Source: Polaribacter aestuariivivens (GTDB lineage: Bacteria > Bacteroidota > Bacteroidia > Flavobacteriales > Flavobacteriaceae). From it: DNA of 64,000 nucleotides. The notes below the pieces were generated by a model, which was given only the letters and a program-made list of their open reading frames with translations, was not told the origin of the DNA and made no database searches. Made by a program: the position numbers and the translations under genes. Positions within the stretch are counted from its first letter, which is position 1, and each line of letters starts with the position of its first letter. Location of the stretch: contig NZ_VANR01000001.1 in assembly GCF_005885675.1 (NCBI RefSeq), forward strand, positions 310,001-374,000. Direction: 5' to 3'. Positions 8,750-17,200 of this stretch are shown piece by piece.

Positions 8750-11125
8750 TTATTTTATTTTATTTCCTAAAAAATTAGTAGAAACTGTAGTAAAAACAAC
8801 AATACTTATAGAACTTAATGGCATTAAAATTGCTGCTACAACAGGCATTAATTGTCCTGTTACTGCAAAATACAACCCTATAACATTGTAGCATAAAGAA
8901 AGTAGAAAGGCATATTTTATAATTTTAATTGCTTTTTTTGATGCCTTGATATAAGTGCCAATTTTATTAAACTTTTCAGCATCTAAAATTCCGTCACAAG
9001 CTGGAGAAAATACGTTTATATTTTCTGACAATGCAATACCAACATCACTTTGAGCTAAAGCACCAGCATCATTTAAACCATCGCCAATCATGGCTACTTT
9101 TTTATTATCTCTTTGAAGTTTTGCTACAACGTTTAATTTATCTTCTGGTTTTTGGTTGAATAGCAAATTGGTTTCTACTGGTAAATTTTCTTGTAAATAT
9201 TTTTTTTCACCTTCATTATCTCCAGAAACTACAGATAAATTATAAGTTTTTTTTAAGGATGAAAACAACGTTTTTACACCTTTTCTATAGGCATTTTTAA
9301 ATATGAATTTCCCTTTATATTCGTCATTATAACTTATATGAACAGCTGTATCTAAAGTTGCTTTTTCGTTATTGTTTTTAACAAAAGAAGCTGCACCTAA
9401 TTTTAGTGTGTTTTCTTCATAGTTTGCACTTATTCCTTTTCCAACAACTTCATTATACTGAACAATGGCAACAGTTTCAACTGCATTAAAAGTATGGTAC
9501 AAAGTTCTACTTAATGGATGATTTGAAGCTCTTAAAGTACTTTTTAAAATACTTTTTTCTTGCTGATTTAGAGGAACTCCTTCATAATTAATGGTACTTT
9601 CTTTATTCGTAGTTAAAGTTCCTGTTTTATCGAAAATTAGTGTATCTATTTTCGCTAATTGCTCTATTACAGTGGCATTTTTTAAATAGAATTTCTGCTT
9701 CCCAAAAATACGCAACATATTTCCTAAAGTGAAAGGCGCCGCCAATGCTATTGCACAAGGACAAGCAATAATTAGAACTGCTGTAAACACATTTAATGCT
9801 TTGCTGGCATCGAAAAACAACCAATATGCTGTGGAGAAAAATGCAATTAACAAAACAGCAATTGTAAAGTTTTTGCTAATATTATCAGTAATCGTTTTAA
9901 AATGCGATTTGTTGTCTTTCTGAAAAACATCGTTACTCCACAACTGTGTCAAATAACTCTGCGAAACAGAGGACAAAACCTCCATTTCTATGACTCCAGA
10001 GAGTTGTTTACCACCTGCAAATAATTTATCACCAGATTTTTTGTGAATTGGATTTGCTTCACCAGTTACAAAACTGTAATCTATTTCTGCATTTCCATTG
10101 ATTAAAATTCCATCTACAGGAATTAATTCTTGGTTTCTAATTAATAATCTGTCACCTTTATCAACATCATAAATCTGAATATTTTCTTCTTTACCTTCCG
10201 AAGAAATTTTAGTTACTGCAATAGGAAAATACGATTTATAGTCTCTTTCAAAAGATAAAAAATTGTAGGTTTTTTGTTGAAAAAATTTGCCTAATAATAA
10301 AAAGAAAACCAACCCTGTTAAACTGTCGAAAAAACCAGTTCCTAAATCGAAAATAATTTCTATAGAACTTCTTATAAATAATACAGAAATTCCGAGTGCA
10401 ATAGGAACATCAATATTTAAAATTTTAGAGCGTAAACCTTTGTAAGCTGAAACAAAATAGTCTTTACCAGCATAAAAAACAACTGGTAATGAAAAGAAAA
10501 ACATTAACCATCTGAAAATATTTTTATATTGTTCTAACCAAAATTCTGACACTTCAAAATACTCTGGGAATGATAAAAACATTACATTCCCGAAAGCGAA
10601 ACCTGCAACACCTAACTTGTAAGTTAAACTTCTATCTACCACCTTTTTTCCTGCTTCGTAATCTTCTAAACTAATATATGGTTCGTAACCAATAGAACTT
10701 AATAATAATACAATTTCTTTTAAAGATGTTGTTGTTGAATTATAAGTTACTCTTACTGTTTTTTTAGGGAAATTTACTTGAGATGATGATATTTTGGAGT
10801 TTAATTTGTGTAAGTTTTCTAACACCCAAATACAAGAACTACAGTGTATGTGTGGAATATACAAGGTTACTATTTGTGTATTTCCATCAGAAAATTCTAA
10901 CAGTTTTTGTACAATTTCTTCATTATCAAGAAAATCATATTTACCCTGAATTTCTGAAGGAATAGCTCCTGGATTGTCTTGAAAATTGTAATAACAAGTT
11001 AAATCATTTTCTGAAAAAATTTCATAAACAGTTTTACAACCATTACAACAAAAAATTTTTTCATCGAATTTAATTAAATCATCATCACAAGAATCACCAC
11101 AGTGATAACATTGTGTAGATTTCAT
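8750..11125 (-). CDS. ccoI: Copper-translocating P1B-type ATPase of the cco cluster
   Basis: A 791-aa heavy-metal ATPase. In order: a Cys-rich N-terminal metal domain (CYHCGDSC ... FCCNGC), an HMA-like domain with HIHCSSCIW (residues about 80-150), membrane helices, the actuator motif TGEANP, the intramembrane CPC in IIACPCAIALAAP, the phosphorylation motif DKTGTLT and the hinge GDGLNDAGAL. CcoI/FixI exports copper needed for assembly of the CuB site of cbb3 oxidase. Gene context (hemN downstream, fnr divergent, ccoNOQP next) supports CcoI rather than a detoxifying CopA. Confidence 0.93.
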   Translation of the reverse strand: MKSTQCYHCGDSCDDDLIKFDEKIFCCNGCKTVYEIFSENDLTCYYNFQDNPGAIPSEIQGKYDFLDNEEIVQKLLEFSDGNTQIVTLYIPHIHCSSCIWVLENLHKLNSKISSSQVNFPKKTVRVTYNSTTTSLKEIVLLLSSIGYEPYISLEDYEAGKKVVDRSLTYKLGVAGFAFGNVMFLSFPEYFEVSEFWLEQYKNIFRWLMFFFSLPVVFYAGKDYFVSAYKGLRSKILNIDVPIALGISVLFIRSSIEIIFDLGTGFFDSLTGLVFFLLLGKFFQQKTYNFLSFERDYKSYFPIAVTKISSEGKEENIQIYDVDKGDRLLIRNQELIPVDGILINGNAEIDYSFVTGEANPIHKKSGDKLFAGGKQLSGVIEMEVLSSVSQSYLTQLWSNDVFQKDNKSHFKTITDNISKNFTIAVLLIAFFSTAYWLFFDASKALNVFTAVLIIACPCAIALAAPFTLGNMLRIFGKQKFYLKNATVIEQLAKIDTLIFDKTGTLTTNKESTINYEGVPLNQQEKSILKSTLRASNHPLSRTLYHTFNAVETVAIVQYNEVVGKGISANYEENTLKLGAASFVKNNNEKATLDTAVHISYNDEYKGKFIFKNAYRKGVKTLFSSLKKTYNLSVVSGDNEGEKKYLQENLPVETNLLFNQKPEDKLNVVAKLQRDNKKVAMIGDGLNDAGALAQSDVGIALSENINVFSPACDGILDAEKFNKIGTYIKASKKAIKIIKYAFLLSLCYNVIGLYFAVTGQLMPVVAAILMPLSSISIVVFTTVSTNFLGNKIK

Positions 11126-11145
11126 ATTTACTCTTTTGCCTTGTG

Positions 11146-11153
11146 CAAATTTC
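11146..11153 (-). promoter_or_regulatory. Probable -10 box of ccoI-hemN
   Basis: Minus strand GAAATTTG keeps the TTTG core but lacks the leading TA, so it should be a weak promoter that needs activation. Predicted start near 11139 puts the FNR-like box at 11177-11188 about 43 nt upstream. Confidence 0.4.
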
Positions 11154-11176
11154 CGATAAGAGTTACTTTTAAAACA

Positions 11177-11188
11177 TGATATTTATCA
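11177..11188. promoter_or_regulatory. FNR-like box between ccoI and the Crp/Fnr gene
   Basis: TGAT-ATTT-ATCA: two perfect inverted half-sites with the 4-nt spacer used by FNR proteins. For ccoI (minus) the centre is 36.5 nt from the -10 box end, an activating position. For the regulator gene itself (plus) it lies only about 15 nt before the -10 box, a position that more often means repression, so activation of ccoI with negative autoregulation is the simplest reading. Confidence 0.7.
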
Positions 11189-11197
11189 GGTTTTTAA

Positions 11198-11205
11198 TAT
11201 CTTTG
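11198..11205 (+). promoter_or_regulatory. -10 box of the Crp/Fnr regulator
   Basis: TATCTTTG matches TAnnTTTG. Predicted start near 11211, leaving a leader of about 19 nt before the ATG at 11230. Confidence 0.55.
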
Positions 11206-11229
11206 ATATGAATATAACTTGATATTTTC

Positions 11230-11916
11230 ATGAGCAAATGCGAACAATGTATTATTAGACAGTTTAATTCTTTTAAGTACCTATCTAAAGAAGAGTTATT
11301 AAGATTATCTTCATGTAAAACTTCTAAAATTATAAAAAAAGGAGAGACTATTTTCGAAGAAGGAGATCACTTAAATGGACTTTTTTGTATTAAAGATGGT
11401 GTTTGTAAGGTTTCTAAAATGAGTGAAAATGGTAGAAATCAAATTATAGATTTAATCCAAAAAGGCGATATTATTGGAGAAAGAAGTTTGGTTTCTGACG
11501 AAACTTCAAACTTAAAAGCGGTTGCTTTAAATGATATGGAAATTTGTTTTATTCCAAAAGAAGAAATCATCAGAGATTTGTCAAAAAACCCCAATTTTAC
11601 AATGGGGGTTTTAAAAGATTTGGCAAATAACTTAAAAAAAGCTGACAACGTAATTGTTGACATGGCTCAAAAAACAGTGAAACAAAGACTTGCTGAAACA
11701 CTTATAAAGTTAAAGGAAAAATTTGATTTAAATGAGGATGGTATTATAAACATACAGCTTTCTAGAGAAGATATTGCCAATATTATTGGAACAGCTACAG
11801 AATCTGCCATTCGTTTGCTTTCTGACCTTAAAAAGAAAAAGATAATTGAATTTAAAGGAAAAGAAATTAAGATTTTAGATATTAAAGGATTGGAAAAAAT
11901 TGCACATGGTTTTTAA
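11230..11916 (+). CDS. Crp/Fnr family regulator, FNR-like oxygen sensor candidate
   Basis: A 228-aa regulator: N-terminal cyclic-nucleotide-binding-like domain (about 25-120), dimerisation helix (about 120-150) and a C-terminal winged helix (about 177-200, LSREDIANIIGTATESAIRLL). The recognition helix keeps the Glu and Arg that read the TGA core but has Ile where FNR has Ser. Cysteines are at 4, 7, 29, 53, 59 and 106. C4-x2-C7 resembles the E. coli FNR C20/C23 pair and C106 aligns with FNR C122 (ICFIP against VCEIP), but the usual nearby third Cys of the N-terminal group is absent. Divergent from ccoI; ends 13 nt from the convergent tamL end. Confidence 0.87.
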   Translation: MSKCEQCIIRQFNSFKYLSKEELLRLSSCKTSKIIKKGETIFEEGDHLNGLFCIKDGVCKVSKMSENGRNQIIDLIQKGDIIGERSLVSDETSNLKAVALNDMEICFIPKEEIIRDLSKNPNFTMGVLKDLANNLKKADNVIVDMAQKTVKQRLAETLIKLKEKFDLNEDGIINIQLSREDIANIIGTATESAIRLLSDLKKKKIIEFKGKEIKILDIKGLEKIAHGF

Positions 11917-11929
11917 GCTTGTTTTTTGT

Positions 11930-14215
11930 TTAAAATGAATACCCAATCGCAAAATTAAAAACGGGCTCATCTACTCTGAAATCCCAACGTTTATCTTCAT
12001 CTAAAGCTGGGTCATGAAAAGGTGCTGCTAAATCAAAACGAATAACAAATCCTTGAACATCTATTCGCAATCCAACTCCTGCTCCCATACCCAATTCATT
12101 TATAAAATTAGAAGTAAATTTATCTTTTCCATTGAATGCTGGGTTTGATTCTGAATTCCAAACGTTTCCTGCATCCGCAAAAACTGCACCTTTAAAGAAC
12201 GAATATATTGGAAAACGATACTCGATATTTGCCTCCAAACGAATGTTTCCTGTTTTATCGAAAAAAGTTCCATTTGTTTGAGGATCATTTTTTTCATTAT
12301 AAGTTCCTGGTCCTAAAGAACGAATTTGAAAAGCTCGTACACTGTAAGGACCTCCAGAAAAATATTGCTTCACAAAAGGAACTACATCTGAATTTCCATA
12401 CGCATAACCATAACCTGCAAAAAGTCTTGCTGCGATAGTTTGCTCCATATTTCTGCCAAAATTATAATGGTATCTAAAATCTACGTCTGCTTTGGCATAT
12501 TGTGCATATTGCAAACCTAAAAATTCTTTTGGTTTTCCTGCTTCTGTTTCTTTTGCAAACAAACTTATGGAATTACCTGCCACATCTACTGTAGAATTTG
12601 CAAAAAATTGATGTGTTTTATTGGCATTAACCATTTCATTATACGTAAAGGAAAATGTAAGTCCAGAAATAAACTGTTGGTCGAAACTACGTTGTAAAAA
12701 AGGATTTTTTTGTAAAATTTCGTCAAATGTTTCTGTAGTATTTGAAAGTCTTGTATAATTTACAGAAACAGGGTTAATTTCATAGGTTATGTATCTGTTA
12801 GCATTCCAAACATAACCGAAAAACAAATTTCCAGATAATAAGGTGTATAATTTACTTCTACTTAAGTACGTAGCACTTAAACTTGTTTTTGTTTTGGGAA
12901 CTGAATATTCGAAAAAATCTTCTTTAAAAGAAAAAGGTGCAATTACTCTTGGAAAAATTAGTTCTGTTTTTAAACCTAATTCTAAGCTGCTTAACCCTAA
13001 ATTATCTCCACTTGCAATTTGTGTTTCGTAACCAATATTTGAACTTATATTTAACGTTTCTCCTCCTTTAAATAAATTTCTATTACTGTAAGTTAAACTT
13101 AACTTTGGGCCAGCAAAATTATTAGATTTTGTGACTGCTTGTAACTCTGCTCTTATGGCGCGTTTTGTTAATGGAGAAAGAAATATGTTGGCTTCTAATG
13201 CTCCTAAACTATCTGTTAAAACAGTATCTATTTCTTTGTACTGAATATTTACATATTTGTAGGCTCCAATGCCAGATAAACGTCTTGCTGTATTTTTTGA
13301 GGTAATTGGATTGTAAAATTCGCCCTCTTTTAAGGTTATAAATTCGTCTAAATACTTTGGTTTAAAATAAACTGAATCTTGAAAATAATTTTTGTTTTTG
13401 TAACGGTTTGCCTTGGTTTTTGTAGTATCCTTTAAATCGTAATCTGGGTATATGTTAATTTGTTTTATTTTATAGGGTACAGTAGCTTCTTTGGGTACTT
13501 CTGCCTTCATTTTTAAAAATAAATCGAATTTTTTATTTTTATATTGATTGGTATCTGATTCAAAAAGTAAAAAGTTGGCGTTGAAATTATAATATCCTTT
13601 TTTCTTTAATTCAATATCTAATCTTTGTCGTTCTTGTTTTAGATTTGATAAACTAAATCGCATATTTTTTTTAAATGGAGAGCTTTTTGATGCCTCTAAA
13701 ACATCCTTATAAATTGGCGAAACCATGCTATCTATTTGATAGGTTTCCATTCTGTATGGTTCTGGTACTTTTAAACTATAAGTTATAGAGGCTTCTTTTT
13801 CTTTTTCTGTGAAAGAAGATGTAATTCTGCTGTAGAAGAAACCATGATTTTCGAGTCTGTTTCTAAGAATTTCTTGCATTTCATACGTCTCTACATCTGA
13901 CTGATAAACTGGTTTTTGCCCAAATTGCTTAAATAACCATTTATTAACAAATCCAGGATTTTCTTTTTGATTTTTATAGTAATAGTATAAACCCAAATGC
14001 ATCCCTAAAAATTTAGTATTTGGTTTTGGTCGTAAAACGGTTTTTAAATCCGTTTTTAATTCACTTACTTTTTGTACAGTAGAATCTGCCTCTAAATTAA
14101 TTGTAGCTCCAGTATATAAACGTTTTTCTTCTGGGATGTATTTTTTTATGCTACAAGCATATAGCATTGTAATTAAAAAAAGTAAAAATGTAAAATATGT
14201 AGCTGTTTTTTTCAA
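11930..14215 (-). CDS. tamL: Translocation and assembly module lipoprotein TamL (Omp85/BamA superfamily)
   Basis: A 761-aa outer-membrane protein. A lipoprotein signal with lipobox LYAC (Cys at about residue 21) is followed by POTRA-like repeats (about 30-350) and a C-terminal 16-strand barrel (about 380-761) ending in Phe (FAIGYSF), as expected for BAM substrates. The barrel contains the Omp85 motif VRAF and GxxFxDAGNVW. Bacteroidota use this lipidated TamA variant together with TamB. The start is a TTG at 14215, chosen because it gives a complete lipoprotein signal; the next in-frame ATG would cut it away. It lies 3 nt from the tamB stop, so translation is probably coupled. Confidence 0.88.
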   Translation of the reverse strand: MKKTATYFTFLLFLITMLYACSIKKYIPEEKRLYTGATINLEADSTVQKVSELKTDLKTVLRPKPNTKFLGMHLGLYYYYKNQKENPGFVNKWLFKQFGQKPVYQSDVETYEMQEILRNRLENHGFFYSRITSSFTEKEKEASITYSLKVPEPYRMETYQIDSMVSPIYKDVLEASKSSPFKKNMRFSLSNLKQERQRLDIELKKKGYYNFNANFLLFESDTNQYKNKKFDLFLKMKAEVPKEATVPYKIKQINIYPDYDLKDTTKTKANRYKNKNYFQDSVYFKPKYLDEFITLKEGEFYNPITSKNTARRLSGIGAYKYVNIQYKEIDTVLTDSLGALEANIFLSPLTKRAIRAELQAVTKSNNFAGPKLSLTYSNRNLFKGGETLNISSNIGYETQIASGDNLGLSSLELGLKTELIFPRVIAPFSFKEDFFEYSVPKTKTSLSATYLSRSKLYTLLSGNLFFGYVWNANRYITYEINPVSVNYTRLSNTTETFDEILQKNPFLQRSFDQQFISGLTFSFTYNEMVNANKTHQFFANSTVDVAGNSISLFAKETEAGKPKEFLGLQYAQYAKADVDFRYHYNFGRNMEQTIAARLFAGYGYAYGNSDVVPFVKQYFSGGPYSVRAFQIRSLGPGTYNEKNDPQTNGTFFDKTGNIRLEANIEYRFPIYSFFKGAVFADAGNVWNSESNPAFNGKDKFTSNFINELGMGAGVGLRIDVQGFVIRFDLAAPFHDPALDEDKRWDFRVDEPVFNFAIGYSF

Positions 14216-14218
14216 AAT

Positions 14219-17200
14219 TTAGTTCTTTTTCTTGTCAATACTTTTTTTGGTATTATTTTCTTTTACCTCTTTTTCTTTTTTATTTTTTTCTTCTTCTTTT
14301 TTACTTTGAGAGCGCAAAATTGCATTCCAAAGTTCGTTGAATTCATTGAATTCTTTTGTGAAAATTAATGCGATACCGCTTACAATTGTTTGACCATCTA
14401 TTACATTTTCAAACTTACTTTCTCGAAACCCTTTTAAGCGATACCTACCATCTTCAGTAATTTTATATTCTAAACTTACATTACCTATTAATGGTGAATT
14501 TTCTTCTGTAGTACTACTTCCTTGTACATCTACTTCACTTCCAACTCTTACTGTTAACCTATCATTAAATAATTTTTTTTGTGCTGCAATGTCTAATTGA
14601 GTTCTATCTGTTGGAGCATCACCTTGATAATCTGTAAAACTATTTAAACCAAAATCTAACTCTATACCAGAACTACCTAAGAGTTTGTCTGAGTAAGCAT
14701 TTAATTGTCCGGAAATTGCGTCGTTTAAATTATTTCTTGCCACAGTTGCAAAACCACCAGAACTACCATCACTTCCTGAATCTGGATAAAATCTGTTTAA
14801 TACTAATAACGAAAAAACTTGCTTGTTTAATTCTGCTTCTTGCTGGTTTACTTGTTGAACTCGACCGTAAACTTGCCCTCCAATTGCTCCACGTTCGTCT
14901 TCTGCCATGTCTAAAGCAAAAGATATTTTTGGTTGTAATAATTCACCATCAATATTTAAATAAACTTGAAATGGTAGTACCTGTTTGTATTTGCTTTTTA
15001 CTGACGCATCAGCGTCAGAAATTTGTGATGCCATTAGTGCTGATGCAGCTGTTTCTACTTTATAAATTGCTTTTACATCTAATTTTGCGTCAAAAGGATC
15101 ACCAGACCAACTTACACGACTTCCTGGAGCTATAGAAAACTTTCTATCAACTAAATTGTAAAGATTTAGTTCGTAATGACCATCATATATTTCATAACCT
15201 CCTGTAAAATTAATTCTTCCATTTGGAACCATTGTAAAGTTAAAATCACCATCTCCCGAAACTTTAAAATTATCACCAGTATTTTTATTTATAACAACTG
15301 TAACTGCTGCTTTTTTATCGATTTTTAAATTTGCAGAAATATCAAAACCAGTAATTGTAGCTGTTTGTTCTTCAGTTCTTGTTAAAATTGCATTGGGTTT
15401 TTCTCTATTTACAAAAGCAACTACACCATCTCTTTCTTCAATATTTGCATAGGTTGTTGGCATTACGTAAGTAACATTTGTACCTTCACCTAATTTTAGT
15501 TTTGCGTTTAGTTTTGGAATTTGTAGATCGCCTGTTAGTTTTGCGTTTACGTTGAATGTTGCTATTCCATAAAAAGATTCATTATCTTCTTTTGTTGCGT
15601 TTAACATTCGAAAGTTTTTAGCATTTAGATTTAAGTCGAAAGTTGGATTTAAAAAACTTTTTGTGCCTATTTTTCCTGATAAGGTTAAGGTGTTTTTTTT
15701 CGCATCTAAAACTGTAAAGTTTTTTAGCAATAGCCCACTATTATCTACTTTTAAAGTTTCGTTTTTTAATAAAAATTTTGTGTTTAGCTTTGAGATGTTA
15801 AAACCTGCGTTGTTAAAGTTTAGCTCACCATTATATTTTGGTTCGGAAGTTGTACCTGTTACTTTAAATTTACCTGAAAAACTGCCATCTGTTTCTTTGA
15901 TTTCTCCTAAAGAAAAAGTATTTAAGGCTTTCATTTTAAATTCATTTATAATTAAATCTAAATTCAAATTAGCTTCGGAATTACTCACTAAATAATCTCC
16001 TTCTAAATTTAGGTTTACATCACCATCTTTTAAGGCTGCATTAAAGTCGTATTTGCTATAACCCAAAGATTTAGCATTTATGTTTAATGTGCCTAAATTT
16101 GTTTTTAAAACTTCTAATTTGGTAACTTTTAAATCTGCAACAATACCTGCATCTTGAAAAGGATCTTCTAAAATAAAATCACCATTTAAAATTCCTGTGG
16201 TAATTTCGGTTTCTGGGTTCAGGTAATTAAAAACTTCATTTATATTAAAATTCTCATACTCAATTGCAATATGAGTTTTACTAATATTTGGTAATTTATC
16301 GGTGATTTCTATGGACTGATTTCCTTTTTGTATTTTAAATTCTTGAAATTCTAAATTATTATTTACCAATACAATTTCATTGTTTTTGGGAATTGTCCAT
16401 TTTTCTTTATTTAAAATTAAGCTATCATTATTAACTGTAAATCTTAATCTTTCTCTATTACCTGTAATTTTTGTGTTTACATTCATTAAGGTTTTACCTT
16501 TATGTGAACCTGCAAAATTTAATGATAACTCGTTATTATTTTGGTTACCTGTAATATATGTTCTTGGCACATCTAATGGACCAGCAGTTATGTTTTTAAA
16601 CCCTAAATTGAAATTAAAATTGTCTTTATCTGTATTCATAGAAAACACTAAACTATCTAGCTCATTGCCACTATAATTTATGTGTGGGGCTGTAATATTT
16701 GCTTTTAATTGTCTTTCTTTTTCATTAAAATTCACAGATACATCAATGGTATCTATGTCTTTTACATTTACTAAAAAAACATCTTTTAATAATGATGTTT
16801 GAGATATTTTACTTTTTAATTTTAAATTTACTGGATTTTTAATAGAATCTACTACTTTTTCATCTCTATAAAAATAACTACTTATGTGACGTTCTAATGC
16901 TTTGGAAAAAGTTTGTGGATCTGTGTTTGATTCTAGCTTAAAATCAAGCATTTTATTTTTTACAGATACAGAAGTTGTATCTTTATTTACGTATCCATTT
17001 GCTTGAATTGATCCTAAAAGATAAGTTCTATTATCATATACAATTACACCGTTAATAATGTTTCCATCTATTTTATATTGTTCTGAATTCCCTTCAAAAT
17101 CTACAGAAATATCCATTCCTGTTTTTACGTTTCTGTTCATTAAACCTAAAGCTTGTAAATCTGCCCCAATAACATCTAACTTTACAGAAGCTTTTGATGC

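Noticed and set aside
8750..11125. Copper-detoxification CopA instead of CcoI
   Set aside because: The Cys-rich N-terminal domain and the cco/hemN/fnr setting fit the assembly ATPase better.
14716..15135. 139-codon plus-strand frame inside tamB
   Set aside because: Antisense shadow of the tamB C-terminal domain.
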